DNA of 64,000 bases from Diadema setosum (GCA_033980235.1 CM067062.1:11122027-11186026), one strand, 5' to 3'. Positions 11,988-25,190 are shown, counted from the first letter of the stretch. Notes: generated by a model not told the origin, from the letters alone. Numbers and translations: made by a program.

Positions 11988-12877
11988 AATAAAAAACACC
12001 CTTACCTGTCAAATATTATGAGCATGACAGGTGTCAGAGATACCAAACATAATATTCATTTCCAATAATGAAAATATGTGAGCATTCTTTATTGTTTAGC
12101 AATCATTTACTGACTGTGAGGCATGAAAGATGCTTCTACTCTCAGCATGCCTGTACAAGGTATCTGCAGTTAAAGTTACTGATAAAGTAAAGTCATTTCA
12201 GTTTAGGGAATAGAATATTGAGGAATTAATGTATGAATTATGAACATATAGGTCTGTCATTTTATGTGATGTATGTCATTCACAAATTATGTTTTCACTT
12301 TGTATTACATGTATGCCACTATTCATTTACTATTTAGCAATTTTACTAAGTGTTACATCCACATTCATATACATTGCAATCACATTACTTGATAGTAGAA
12401 GTAAGCATGGAATTGATGACATGGTACAACTTAAAACATTTTCTTTGTATTGGTATAAAACTTGTTGCCATAATATGCTTCTTATGTATTACTCAAGCAT
12501 TTTTGGCCATTGTTACTGAAAACATAGGAATATACACACATCTTTACTATGGCAAGATACAAGTAGTCTTATCATTCTAAGAATGATAGATGAGGAGAGT
12601 CATGTAACTAATTTAACCAAATTATCTGTAAGTCAAAATCATATTCATAAATTATCTTGATGTTGGTGCTGCACGACATAGGTCCTGACTCCTGATTTAT
12701 TAAGTATCGCCAGAGTGAAGAGTTTCTTACAAAGTTGAAGTCCTCAAGTTTTACTTTTTTTCTTTTTTGTTTTAGGAACAGTAAATGTGTAGTGAATTAT
12801 GAACTGATATATGGATACAAAATCTCCTTTCATTCTATAACTTCCTGGCCATCATAAGGAATATCAGTAGCAATAAA
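11988..12877 (+). terminator. Two candidate poly(A) signals downstream of block X
   Basis: AATAAA occurs at 11988-11993 and 12872-12877, about 720 and 1600 nt after the X stop codon. They would serve only an X transcript that skips the GC donor. In AT-rich DNA this hexamer is frequent by chance, so the support is weak. Confidence 0.2.
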
Positions 12878-13659
12878 ATGGCACTTCCACACAATATAAT
12901 TAGTCTTCTTCAGTTAGTTATACCCAAAGACAGAAACTTACTGTTTGACCCTCTTATGTGTTTGTGGCTCTATTTCTATCCCAATCCTCATGAGTGGCAC
13001 ATACTGTGAACTTTGCTGGTCATCTAAGTCACACAGTCATCATTCATTCTATAATAATCTGTTGGCATTTATCCAGAATCGTGCTATTTGGATGGCAACT
13101 CCTCCCCCCCCCCCCACCCCACGGAAAAAAAAGAAAGTTCTGTTTTTTGATTTGTGAGAGGAGTATATGGAACTAGTTTACTTTGACAAGTTAAGCACAT
13201 GGCTTGGACGTCTGTCATGAAATAGCTAAATATTGGCTCTAATAGCAGCCTGAACCTTTCACGTCAAACCCATGATAAGCACTATAGTTAGACGGACACT
13301 AAATGTAAACAAAAATTTGTCATCTTTTTCAGCACAGTGTATGAAAACGTTTCATTTTTTTAACATTTGAATTGGACTGAATTGAATTGAATTCATTTCC
13401 ACATTGTGGAGTGGAAAACCTTAATCAGCAAAGCTGGTTTCCATAGGGGTCCACAACAAATTATTAATTAGGCCTGTAGATCTGTAGATATTTTTGGAAC
13501 TTCAAAATCCATCTCATTCTCAATTTATGATATTAGACATATGTTATGTCTTGAATGTGAAGATTTGTGCATAATATACATAACAAGCAGTTGTCTATTG
13601 TTTTGATAAAAAGACAGTAGAAAGTATACTTGTCCAATGTTGAGCATCATTTGATATGA

Positions 13660-13860
13660 GACTATACTACCGGTTTGCAAGACATTGTGGCACGCTTAAT
13701 TGAGTGGAGATAAATCCCCATGCGCGCCACTATAGGCGTGGTTCCAACCGCTCTAATTGGCCTTGTGACTTCCAAGGGTAGGAAGTCATTCAAGCAGGAG
13801 TTAATTACAGCTTGATCTCTTTGCAAATAGCTCTCACCTTTGACGGTCACCTGGGTTTAA
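13660..13860. promoter_or_regulatory. Candidate regulatory island
   Basis: This is a unique block with above-average GC content. It contains AACCGCTCTAATTGG (Runx-like AACCGC plus an ATTA-type core), ACAGCTTGATCTCTTTGCAAATAG cores in pieces (TTTGCAAAT is octamer-like), and CACCTTTGACGGTCACCTG pieces (CTTTGA TCF-like, CACCTG E-box). No coding frame with splice sites overlaps it. The function is an inference. Confidence 0.2.
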
Positions 13861-14559
13861 AGGTGTGAATACGAGTGTTGTTATTTGATAGACGTGCCGT
13901 TTGGATGGCATTTAATGAATTAATTGGTCGTGGAAGCTAGACGCTGTTGTTTAGCTTGGAAGGTGGCATAGTTTAATATTCTGGAACTTCTCAGGTCATG
14001 CATTAAGGCCAAGGACTTACTACTTAAGCCTTAGTGGCTCAGTGGTTTGAGACCACAGACTCTCAGTTGTGACGTCCATGGTTCAAGCCGTTTGACAGTG
14101 GTGGTTGTGCTGTAGGTCAGGGCGAGAGGAGATGTAAAGCTGTTGGTCCCATTGTAGCATTTAAGTACTTCCTTAGCGACTGTGCTATGTCAAATCCCCC
14201 CCCCCCCCAAAAAAAAAAAAAAAAAAACACAAACAAACACCAAAACCAAAACCAACAAAAAGAAATAAAACAAACAGTGCCAATGATCCAAGGGGGACTC
14301 ATCAGTCTCATCAGTCTACTCATATTGAAGGAACAAATTTTGTCCTGAATGAATGTCTGTTGAGAAATTAGATATGCATAAATAACTTTGACCAGACCAA
14401 GGGCAAGTAGGCCTAATGGACACTTGTGAGGGACGATCATACTGTTATGCACATACATACATATAACTTTGTTGATTTGCTGATCTAGGTTTCATTCTAC
14501 ATCAGACAGTAGACTTCATGGCTCTATTATCTCTGTGTTTTATATCAGGTGGCAATACA

Positions 14560-14710
14560 TAATAATAGTAATAATACATTTATAAAGCGCATAATAAGCA
14601 CATATGCTTCTCCATGCGCTGTACAATTCAGATACAACATACAAACAAATGACTAACAAATGTAACACTCAACATAATAAATACATGCTTGAGGTATGCT
14701 GGGATTCAGT
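14560..14710. repeat. AAT-tract plus TTTATAAAGCGC-type short repeat
   Basis: A short ATA/AAT-rich tract is followed by CATTTATAAAGCGC and then CTTCTCCATGCGCTGTACA. Repeats with a trinucleotide tract followed by a TTTATA(T/A)AGCGC core and a GCGC(T)GTACA end are, from memory, common in marine deuterostome genomes. Related copies lie near 51240-51310 and 61030-61160. Confidence 0.45.
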
Positions 14711-15429
14711 AGGTTGTTATGTGAAGATGCTTTTAATTATAAGTTAACAACTTGATATAAGCCTAATTTCCAAATGCATCGGATATTGAGACTTTTCTCA
14801 ATATGAAAATATGTACTCCGTATTGTTTTGTTATTTGACTCTGTAGACTTGTTGCACTGCATTTCATAAACACTACAGCAAATGTATCTGTTATGTGTGT
14901 ATGTATGTGAATGTATGCATATATGTTCTTGTATATAATAAGTGTATTACATGTATCTGAATTTTACATCCATTTATCCATATAAATATATGTTTATTTA
15001 CATTCAAAATAAACATGTTTTTGTCACTGCATCAACATTTGATAACTGTCAGGGAGATAAATAAAGGAAATATGCATGATCTTTATGTGTGATAAACTCA
15101 AGCTCATTTGATGCCTTTCAAAATTGAATCCACAGCTATAGCAATTCAAAGTATTTCAGGGGACTTTCTTAAAGGAAGAATCAATCAATAACACAAGTAA
15201 AAAATAAAAAAAAAGGTATGAATATATACTGGCTCACCTGCAGATGTCTGTAAGAGTTCCAAGGTCCTCTCGGTTGCTTGACTGATTGTCACACAGGTTT
15301 TTCACACCTCTGAATGTATATCACTCAGGAAATGAATATTTCCTTTGAATTTATGTCAGGAGGAATTCTCTCTGGAATTGAGTGTGAGTAATTCGGGAAA
15401 GCTCTAAAGTTAAGATGCATAGCAAGCCT

Positions 15430-15786
15430 TTAAAGGCATAATTTACCATTTGCAGATGAAAGCATTAGTGCTTTAAAATAGTTCTAAAATGTGGGTTAGG
15501 GATAGAAACAACCACTGTCAAAATTTGAATCCGTATAATCGATGTTAAGTGTTGTTAAATACACAAAATGTGAACAATAGTTGTAATAAAAATGTTTCCA
15601 GACTAAACCGTATACAGTTACGGTTTACTGAGAAAAACCCTGATATCTCCTTATATTTTAGGTTTTATTGCAAATATTTTATATGGTAGGATGTTTTATG
15701 ATACAACAGACCTACACATATGCATCAAATGTGATATCTTGAACATTTTTGAAATCACTGCTCCCAAAGGTAAACTGGACCTTTAA
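15430..15786. mobile_element. TTAA-bounded MITE-like element, 357 bp
   Basis: It starts TTAAAGGCATAATTTACC and ends GGTAAACTGGACCTTTAA, so the ends are imperfect inverted repeats flanked by TTAA on each side. TTAA target sites are known for piggyBac and Kolobok transposons. It has no coding capacity. The inner part holds a short inverted motif, ACCGTATAC/CAGTTACGGT, near 15607-15625. It is probably a non-autonomous DNA transposon. Confidence 0.65.
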
Positions 15787-17736
15787 GGCTCTGTTTCTTC
15801 TACCGGAATGGTTTTGGAAATGGGGAAATATACTTGTTACTTCATAAAGCTATATGGGAAAGATCAGAATCAAATATGTACTTTTCACATGGTTAGTATT
15901 TTGTTTATCTTGCTATGTATCAGAGTGACTGACATTCTAAAATTTTTGAAATTCATGTATCCTAAAATATACCAACTAGTCATCTTTAATAAAGAGATGC
16001 AAGAGGTATATTAACAGTTAAAATGTTGTGAGTCACATTTTTATGTGTGATCTTGAAACAAATGTACACAGTGGTATTTTGATGGATTCATCCGTAATAT
16101 GTAAAAGCTCAAGCATCTGTCATAATTGTTTCCGTACATAAACATTTGTTACTATGCATTATTCATCACTGCTCATTTTGTGTACTCGTATCATATCACT
16201 GTCGTGTATGTTTTGAACACAGGTATATTGACATGTCAACAGCGGTTGTTTGTAATCTCGTAACTTGTAATCAAACGTTTCGTTCTTCAACAAGATATCT
16301 CGCCTTGTCACAGTTGGAGAGCGAATTCATGTCATATTTAATGGAAAACTGTATATTATATGAATGAGAATGTGGATATTGATATAGACATCTTCTGAAC
16401 TGCTGTAACTGGGGTCCTAAAGAAAACCAAGTTGTCATACTAATATACAATAACTATGGGGGATATTAGAAACTTGAAGGGAATCGGCTGATTATGCCCT
16501 TCGATGGAATTTAAAGAAATGAAATAGGAATCACTTTTGTAATCTTCTGCATTTGTTTTTGTGTTTTATATCATTGATATATACTAGTTGTCCTGTCCTG
16601 TGTCTCTATGTCTATCATGTTGAAACAATTGTCATATCTTCAGTAGCTACCTCTAGCACTCTTATTTTGTTGCAGGATATTTCATCTCAAGCTTGCCTTC
16701 AGTCAGACATAGTTTCAGCATTTTTGTGCTTTAGATTTTGTCTTCAACTACTTCATGCTTAAGAGTATAAATTTGAACATTCCCAGGGATATATTCAATG
16801 CCTTTGTTTGTCTGCTAATGATTCTCTTGGCTTGTGAAGAGAGTAAAAGAGACTGAATGGATATGGCCAGTTTCAGAAATTACAATTCTTGCAATCTCAA
16901 AAGGATTTCAGTTACCATGACAGCAGGCACAACAACCACCTATCAGCTGTAAGCATGTGGGCTGTTGCCTGCCTCCTTCATGGGAAATAATTGATGAAAG
17001 TTTTGCAACTGCAGTATTATTGTTTATCATGGGCTTACTTAGCTATTATGTTTTTGAAAGTATTTTTCTTTTTGTTCAATTCTAGTAAGGTGATTAAAAC
17101 TCTTAATATTTTTATTCTAAAATATTCATGATTTAAAAGGAAAAAAAAGTGGACCAGAGCCTGCATTGCATAAATAGAATATGACTGGATTATGTAGGGA
17201 CAATGTTGGATTAGAGTTGCATTTAATTTTACATTTTTTTTTAAGTTTCATGCCTTGATGAAAATGTCTTCTTATATAGCTCCAATGTCTTTTACCACTA
17301 CATTTTAGTTTTCACTGCATCAAAACTCGTTGAGTTGTCACACGATGGTAGTATCTCCTCCACTGTGGATTTTCACTTGAGACTGTTGTGTACACTTTGG
17401 GATCTAATGCGGCCCTTTAAGCATATTAGTCACTTATTTGTCTGGAGTTTCTTTTTTTTTTTTCCCACAAGAAATGGGAGGAGACAGCCCTTGTGAATGT
17501 ATGGTAAGAAATGTCTGTGGTATTGTCAGATGGTAAGGAGTGCTTTGAGATTAGTTTGGTCATAAGCACTGAGGAGGCCATGATTGAGTCACATGGGTTC
17601 CCATCTGGGGCCTCTTTGGGTGATTTGCTTTCTCCTTAGGATGTTTGCTATGAAATAAAACTCACCAAAAAGTGCCTTATTTAGGGCATAGTAACAGGTT
17701 GCTGTCTATCAAAAGTTAATTGCAATACTGAGTTTA

Positions 17737-20700
17737 GTCCAAGAGCATTAGTTTTAACCTGGACATTTTTGGTAACAAGCTGATTTTTTCAGGATAGGTC
17801 CAGAAAAATGTCTAGAATAACATACTAAAAGTCCTCATAAATCCTCTTTGAGCGTTTTCCGCAATCCAAGATGGCGTCCAAAATGGCCGCCATTTCAAGA
17901 AATTCTTGTTACTTTTCAACCAGAGAACCCAAATACAAATTTTAAATATCTAAATATATGTTTTAAAGCATGACGAACTCAATGAAACACTTATCAAGAG
18001 ATGTTGATGCACGCAAGTACCGAAATCCAAGATGGCGTCCAAAATGGCCGCCATTTTCTGAAATTCTTATAACTTTTCAGCCTGGTAACCTAAATACAAA
18101 ATTTAAATGTCTAAATAAATGTTTGGAAGAATGAAGAACTGAATAAAATACATATTAAGAGATTTTGAAGCACGCAAGTACCGTAATCCAAGATGGCGTC
18201 CAAAATGGCCGCCATTTCCTGATTATTTTTTTCATAATTTTGCAAGTAGATTTTAACTGCACACACTTGGAATGTCGAAATATACGTTTTGACTCACAAG
18301 GAACCAAATACATAATACTTATTCAGAGATTTTGAAACACAATAAAGCACTTAACCGCTTTCAGAAATCCAAAATGGTGTCCAAAAAGGCTGCCATTTCT
18401 TGTTTTTCTAATAACCCTAAAACTAGGTAACCGTGATACGCACTTAAATGTATAAATACATATTTTGAGACATAAGGAACTCAACGAAATACTTATTCAG
18501 AGATCATGAAGCACGTAAGTACAAATAAAACTTCATGAGTTCTTCGCGAAAACCAAATGTTGCCCAAAATGGCCGCCGTTTGTTTATCAAAAATTGCTGT
18601 TTTTAGCTTGTTTCAACAGACAAAGAAATTCAACATAATGTTCGAGATTCAACAACTCAGAAGGTCCAGTGGAATCTTTCCCTCAAGTGTGCACAACACG
18701 GGTATAGGTAGGGTTGAATGCATCCCCCCCCCCCCCCCCCCCATTGGGGAAGGGGGCCGGTGGCCTGTACAATCATTATTTTTCAAATATTCAACCTGAA
18801 GTATTTGCACTTTGTCATTGAATTGCAATCATAAAAATGCTATACGTCCCTCGCTCGATCCCTTTCCATAGACTTTGTACACTTTTGAGATTAACAAATT
18901 TCCGAATATGTCATCAAAAAGAGTGCACTAGATCTTTCACTTGCAAAATGCAAAAGTTAGTTTCCTCATATTGGAGGGTAATTTGCCCTTCCTAACTCTT
19001 CCACCGCTCACTTCCCCCAATATAAATTAAACACTCCTTTAACAATTCCCAAATATTCCATCAAATGTGTGTAAATGATATTACTATTTCCATTTCAATT
19101 CAAGTGTAAAAGCTCCCTCGTGTTGGAGGGGATAGGGATATCGAGACTGTGAATTATCTACTCTTTGAGAATGGACAATCAATATTACACCAAGGGTGCA
19201 CCACTAGGCCGATTAGTGACGACCATAGAAATTCAAAACGCCCTCCAGTCGAAAGTGATCCCCCCCCCCACATCCTCTACTAGCTCATTGCCTTGAATAT
19301 ACTAGTCTGTTTTTCGACTTACACTTTTTAATAGGAACAAAAATCTAGTATTTCATCAACAGTGCGCACCGTAAAACCCGTAACCTGGAAAAAAAAAAAT
19401 CTCCATTTCGTGGGAGGGTGCATCACCTCATACACCTCCTCCCGCATATTTCCATAAATATATATTTTCTTACTTTTAGGACAAAAGCAAATCTCAAATA
19501 TTTCATCCAAAGAGTGCGCTAAATCTCTGAATTTAAAATTGGAAAATGCCAAAATCTCCATGGTATGGGAAGGAGTATTCTCCTCTCACACTTCCCCCTC
19601 CCCGACACTTTCCTGAATATATATTTTTCCTAACGTTTTCAAATAGAAAACAAATATCGGACTTTCCACCAAATGGATGCAACAGATCTATGAATTTCAA
19701 GTCTGAAAATACGAAATTTTCCCTCGTTTGGGAGCGGGCAACCCTATGATCGCGCAATTCCATGATTATATATCTTTTTGTTCCTTTTTTGATGGAAACA
19801 AAAATCTAATATTTCACCAATAGGGTGCATCAGATGTCTGGATATCAAGTCTGATATTTCCCTAATGTTGGGGGAGGGGAAGGGGATCCCCTTTCCACAC
19901 CCTCCAATATATTGCCCATTTCCCTGAATACTAATTTATATATTTCCTACTCTTTGATGGAAATAATTCAATATCTTACCACACGTTTGCACTATATGTT
20001 TCACTTTCGAGTAAAAAGAAAAAAGATCCCTTGTGTGGGAGAGGAGTATCCCTCCTCCATGTACCCATTATTATGAGTGTCATTTTCTCTGATTTCTATC
20101 TATTATATAATTTTACATAATCTCCATGAAATGAATAAGATAATTTAGACACTATGTTTAGGTGGAGCAATATACTGCGCCGAACTGTCATGTGATGAAT
20201 TACACATTATTTTGTAGCACATGCAGATACTAGTTTTGAACATTATGTAGCACAGATATCAAAAAGAATCGTTTTTACTTCTCAAGTGATAACTGACATT
20301 TTCAACTGGAACTCACCTCACGGTAGACATCAAATGCGTTGGTAATAAAAAGGGGCTAGCACTAAGTTTTCATCTCATGTGCTTGAGGTGACGAAAAGAC
20401 CAAAGATATTGTCTTCTAGTAGGCTCTCTGAGCAACAAATCTGATGGTGAAATGTTTCTCTCGTAACAAGGACACACTCCTTGAGTTTAACACCCAAATG
20501 TTTTTATTCGTATACCTTGCACAGAAGAATCATTTTTTAAATAACAAGTTTTTTATAAACTATACTGACATTTATTTACATGATTATGAGATAAAATTGT
20601 GACTGCCAGCCATTTTGCACGCCATTTTGCATTTTAGGAACAGCTCGAGCGGTTTGATAGGTACATGCGTGCGTCCAAATCTCTTAATATGTATTGTATT

Positions 20701-21273
20701 GAGTTCTTCATGTTACGAAACATATAAGACTCTTAAATTATGTATTGAGTTTCCCAGTTGAAAGGGTATAAAAAATTCAGGAAATGGCGGCCATTTTGGA
20801 CGACATCTTGGATTTCGGTAGTTGCCTGCGTCAACATCTCTTAATGTGTATTTTATTGAGTTCATCATCCTTCAAAACATATATTTAGACATTTACATTT
20901 TGTATTTGGGTTACCTGGCTGGAAAGCTATAAGAATTTCAGAAAATGGCGGCCATTTTGGACGCCAACTTGGATTTCGGTACTTAAGTGCATCAACATCT
21001 CTTGATATGTGTTTTATTGAGTTCTCCATGCTTCAAAACATATATTTAGATATTTAAATTTTGTATTTTGGTTCTCTGGTTGAAAAGTTATACGAATTTC
21101 CTACAATGGCGGCCATTTTGGACGCCATCTTGCATTGCGGAAAACGCTCAAAAAGGATTTATGAGGACTTTTAGTATGTTATTCTAGACATTTTTCTGGA
21201 CCTATCCTGAAAAAATCAGCTTGTTACCAAAAATGTCCAGGTTTAAGCCTTTTTTGACCTAATGCTCTTGGAC
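17737..21273. mobile_element. Foldback DNA element, 3537 bp, long inverted arms of about 160-bp repeats, TA target site
   Basis: The ends are perfect inverted repeats: GTCCAAGAGCATTAG at 17737 and its complement ending 21273, each flanked outside by TA. The right end carries about 12 extra bases just inside the terminus. Further in, the arms match over several hundred bases and are made of repeats spaced about 150-185 bp, each with the word CCAAGATGGCGTCC next to AATGGCCGCC (left near 17874, 18026, 18187, and diverged at 18368 and 18553; right near 20608, 20785, 20945, 21103). The centre is another tandem array. No transposase is encoded, so it is non-autonomous. The architecture resembles foldback (TU-like) elements known from sea urchins; the TA duplication suggests Tc1/mariner-type mobilisation. 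Confidence 0.85.
18880..20070. repeat. Degenerate 140-170-bp tandem repeat in the core of the foldback element
   Basis: A diverged unit recurs: a TGGGAGGGG-like block, then a CCCTCTCC-like block, then TTTCCTGAATATATATTTT, TTTGATGGAAACAAAAATCTAATATTTCACC in pieces, a GTGCACTAGATCT-like segment and TCAAGTCTGAAAAT. The G-rich block appears near 18973, 19113, 19410, 19566, 19731, 19870 and 20035. Open frames here are reading-frame accidents of the repeat. Confidence 0.6.
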
Positions 21274-22219
21274 TAGTTGTAGAAGTTGTCATATTGCCTT
21301 CAATCATGTCTTGGTGAATTTTACCAAATTACCTTCTTATCCTTAACCCATGGAGGACAAGTCCCGAGTATACTCCGGCAAGTATCTATGGGAAATGCGT
21401 GTTGTAGCAAAATCAGCCCATCCTCAGCAGGTTAAGGAGGTACATAGGCAAAAAAGGAGATGCATTGTCATTACATATTTGAGCTTTCATATTCTCCAAT
21501 GGGAATAGAATAAAAGGGTTGGGAAGATCATGGCTTTCCCATGTCACAGATGTTTGCAATTATTAGTTAGTGAGTCAGTCCTTTGAGATGTCAACAAAAA
21601 CACATGCGCATTATAGCATGTGACCCAATCAATGTCAAATGATATCCGATAATGTGAAATAAAGGAGTTACTTTGGGCCCGTAGTTATTGCCATGTGTGT
21701 CATATTTGAAGTGATTGATGAATGTACCCAAGAGTAGAAGTACAGTCCACTGATATGTGTAGGGAAGATTCTGTGAGTTACCTTCATGGAAAACACCAAT
21801 GGGAGAGTGAATAAGCTTGAGTGAAGAAGTCCCTGCAATAATTTCTTTTGCTCACTATAGGGAGAGATGGAAAGGCAAGAGGAAAAAAAAATGGGGACAG
21901 GAAACCAAATCAGTGTATGTGGCAGTCATACCGTGAGAGAAAAGTAAATTCATTCACTGTGGGATATTGTTTGAAAAGTCACAAATACTTTGACATCACA
22001 TCTCTGTAAATTGAATTGATATGTGAAATGGACACCCTTGGATAAGTTGGTGTGTGAATAAACAGCTGCCACATGATCCTAAGAAATTAATTTTGTGTCG
22101 CCGAATGGCATTGTGAAATTGGTCTCTTGACCCGATGATATTTGCAGGGTTCTCGGAGGCAAAAACTGGGTCAAAAAGTTCAGAAAACAGACATTCCTGT
22201 AGCAGGAGGGTGGGGATTA

Positions 22220-23030
22220 AGCCGGAGTAAGTTGGAACAGAGATTGAAAATTCAAATGAAAACAAAAAAATCTGATAAAAGTAGGTAGGGCAGTTTTGTG
22301 AGAGAGGAAGAGATATGACGAAAAACATATCAAGAAAGAGAAATATGGAGGAAAACCAAACTTATAGATAGTTAGAAGCACAAAGAGAGATAGAGAAAAT
22401 GGCAGAGGTTAAGAGAGGAGAGCCAATGAAGTGAAGAAATTAAAAGATATGGAGAAAAAAACAACAACAGTGGTATGAGAAAAAAAAACAAAAAACAAAA
22501 ACACACTGAATAATTCATTTGGAAGATGGAGACACAGCATGGAGAGATAGGTAAAATGGTAAGAATTCATTGATGTGTTAAGAAAGAGAAAACATAAAGA
22601 GACAGTGGACAGAGAGAGAGAGAGAGAGAGACGAAAGTGTGAGAGAGTGATCTAGAAAGGGGAATATATATTCAGACAGATTAACAAAGTGAGACAAATG
22701 AATATTTTAGCAAAAGATTGATGGATATGTTAAGAAACATGAAGAAATAAAGAAAGAGAGAGAGAGAGAGAGAAAAAAAAGATAGATCGAGGGAGAAGGC
22801 GATGGAGACCAGCAAAGGGTACTGACACTTTGTGGTTAGAATGACATAAGCTGTACAAACAAAACACTGTTACAGTGTGGCTTATATAGCAAGAGAGAAA
22901 GATATCAAATAGAAAGAGACAGACATTATGACACAGAGACAGACAGGTGGTAGAATAGACACAGGTGCATGCACACAAACAAACATTACTAACTACAACA
23001 CAAGTGTCAGAGGGGGAAGGGGAGAGAGCA
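22220..23030. repeat. Purine-rich low-complexity tract
   Basis: The plus strand is rich in A and G with short (GA)n runs at 22612-22630 and 22756-22773. There is no coding signal on either strand; the antisense frames are Ser/Phe/Leu composition products. Confidence 0.6.
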
Positions 23031-24399
23031 CAAGTGATGACTGGACTAAAAAGAAAAAATAATAATGTGGAGAGCTGGACATAGATATAGGCCTAGAGAC
23101 GCAAATATAAAGATTTGGCAGATGTATAGCAGTGTGGGAATGCGATGATATATGTCATGTTCATAATGTATAGTTGCCAGTGCAAGTGACTAAATTGTGA
23201 AGTGCAAATGAACTCTCATATGTGAGAACATATCCTATGTACAACAGCAGCCATGACAAAAAAAAAAAATAAAAAATAAAAATAAATAAACAATATATCC
23301 ATATCTACTGTGGTAATAGGGAGAGTATTTTGATATACTATACATACAAAAGAGTGAAATACAAATATGCAATGCAAAGCAATGAGTGAAATTTTTCTAA
23401 ACCCATGGGGCCTACATGTAATGTACACAACAACCGCTGTGGGCATATTGGGTTGATGGATTGCAGTTTAAAAAGTTCAAATTGACTCAAATTGCAACTT
23501 TTAAAAAAGAAACCTCTCAAGTATGTGCCTTCATAAGTTAGGGGTATGCAGTAGCCCTTGACTTAATTGCCAAGCATATTTACACACCGAAGAAGATAAT
23601 ATCTTGAGGACAGTGGGTTTCTTTTATAATCACATGGATGTCATTACCTGTCCCTCTAGTGAGCGGATGAATGCAAACATGAATTGCTGAGCCAACACTC
23701 CAAAGCTTGAATTGATGGGACCAGTGGTTCTCCCTACCTTCCAGAATTAGATTTGGAGTAGATAAAAATACTCCTCCATGGATGAAGGAAAAAAAGATAT
23801 GCATGCCCTTTTGTGAATGAGTTTTGTGGAATCCTGCATGCTTTCATAGGTTGCATTGTAACTAAAATAGCACTTGATTGCATGCTGTGCTTTTATTAAT
23901 GTAATCATCGATTATCCATAGAGAGAAAAGAGATATATACGAACATAATGATGAAGAAAAAGGCTTTTTAGATCTGTGTATTAAAGCACAGGATGAAAGT
24001 GATAGATGATGTAACACTTGCATCAATGTGAAAAAAAAAAACAACTTTTTGACCCAAACATCCAATACCTTGAGCAGTGCTTACTCTCATTAAGTCTCTC
24101 AATACCACAGTTTTAAGATATCATTCCTATCCTATGCAGAAGTGTTGCCAGTGGTAATGATGCAGTTAATGATGGCTTGATGCTATTCAGTGATGAATCT
24201 ATACCCTCTGCCAATATACTAAGCCAGCTATCTTATAAGCTACTGAACTGTAAGCCGACCATATTTTCTGTGGGGGAAAAACACAAAAAGATGTGATAGT
24301 GAACCACGAACACTTGAAATTTCCTTACCTGAAAACACTCCCCAAAACAAAGATGTTGAGATAGTCTACATAATATTTTGTACATGTGTTCTCCCAAGT

Positions 24400-25190
24400 T
24401 TTAAAACAACAACAACAATACTCACCAACATCAGAGACCCCAACTCTCCCGTTTTCGGCGGGAGATCTCCCGCCGAAAGCCCATTTTTGCACAATCTCCC
24501 GTTCTCCCGTTTGAGATTTCATTTCTCCCGCCCTGGCTCTGTGTCTCCCGGTGGAAAGGATTTCTTACTTATTTCTATCGTATGTTGAAAAAATAAGCCT
24601 TAGATAGCACCAGAGAACATCTAGAATCCTAGGAACTTCGCGCTTCGCACACATCAACTTGGAGTCTCCCGTTTGCTAGGGGTTTCGGGCGGGAGAATCT
24701 CCAGATCAGAAGGTGCTTGGGGTTGGAGTCTCTGCAACATGCACCCACACACGCACACACAAGAAAACATCATTCAAAGTATAGACGTGGTAGTGTTGGT
24801 GGCTTCTAGATTATGAAAATACAGTTAAAACAAAACAAGAACAACAACACTCACCAACACACACCCACACACACACACAAGAAAACATCATTTAAAGTAT
24901 AGATGTGGTAGTGTCAGTGGCTTCTAGATTATGAAAAAACACTTAAAACAAAACAAGAACAATAACACTCACCAACACACGCCCCCCCCCCCCCCACACA
25001 CAAGAAAACATCATTTAAGGTACAAGATGTGGTAGTGTCAGTGGCTTCTAGATTATGAAAATACACTTAAAACAAAACAAGAACAACAACACTCACCAAC
25101 ACACGCCCCCCCACACACGCACACACAAAAAAACATCATTTAAAATATAAATGTGGTAGTGTCAGTGGCGTCTAGATTATGAAAATACAC
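24400..25190. repeat. Tandem array, unit about 120 bp, interrupted by a MITE
   Basis: The word GTGGTAGTGT recurs near 24787, 24905, 25029 and 25153 (spacing 118-124 bp). Each unit also holds AACAACAACACTCACCAACA, a variable CA/C-rich stretch, AAAACATCATTTAAAGTAT and TTCTAGATTATGAAAATACA. The first unit is split after CTCACCAACAT by the 303-bp element at 24432-24734 and resumes with the other half of the unit. Confidence 0.85.
24432..24734. mobile_element. MITE, 303 bp, 13-bp terminal inverted repeats, CAACAT target duplication
   Basis: The ends are CAGAGACCCCAAC and GTTGGAGTCTCTG, a 13-bp inverted repeat with one mismatch. Both flanks carry CAACAT (24426-24431 and 24735-24740). The neighbouring tandem copies show the empty site, with a single CCAACA followed by the CA/C-rich tract, which supports a real 6-bp duplication. 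Inside are several CTCCCG / CGGGAG words and a perfect 26-bp palindrome (24453-24478). There is no open frame. The superfamily is not certain; a 6-bp duplication is unusual. Confidence 0.85.

Noticed and set aside
22220..23030. CRISPR-like or ordered direct repeats in the purine-rich tract
   Set aside because: No regular spacers; short GA words only, and the DNA is eukaryotic.
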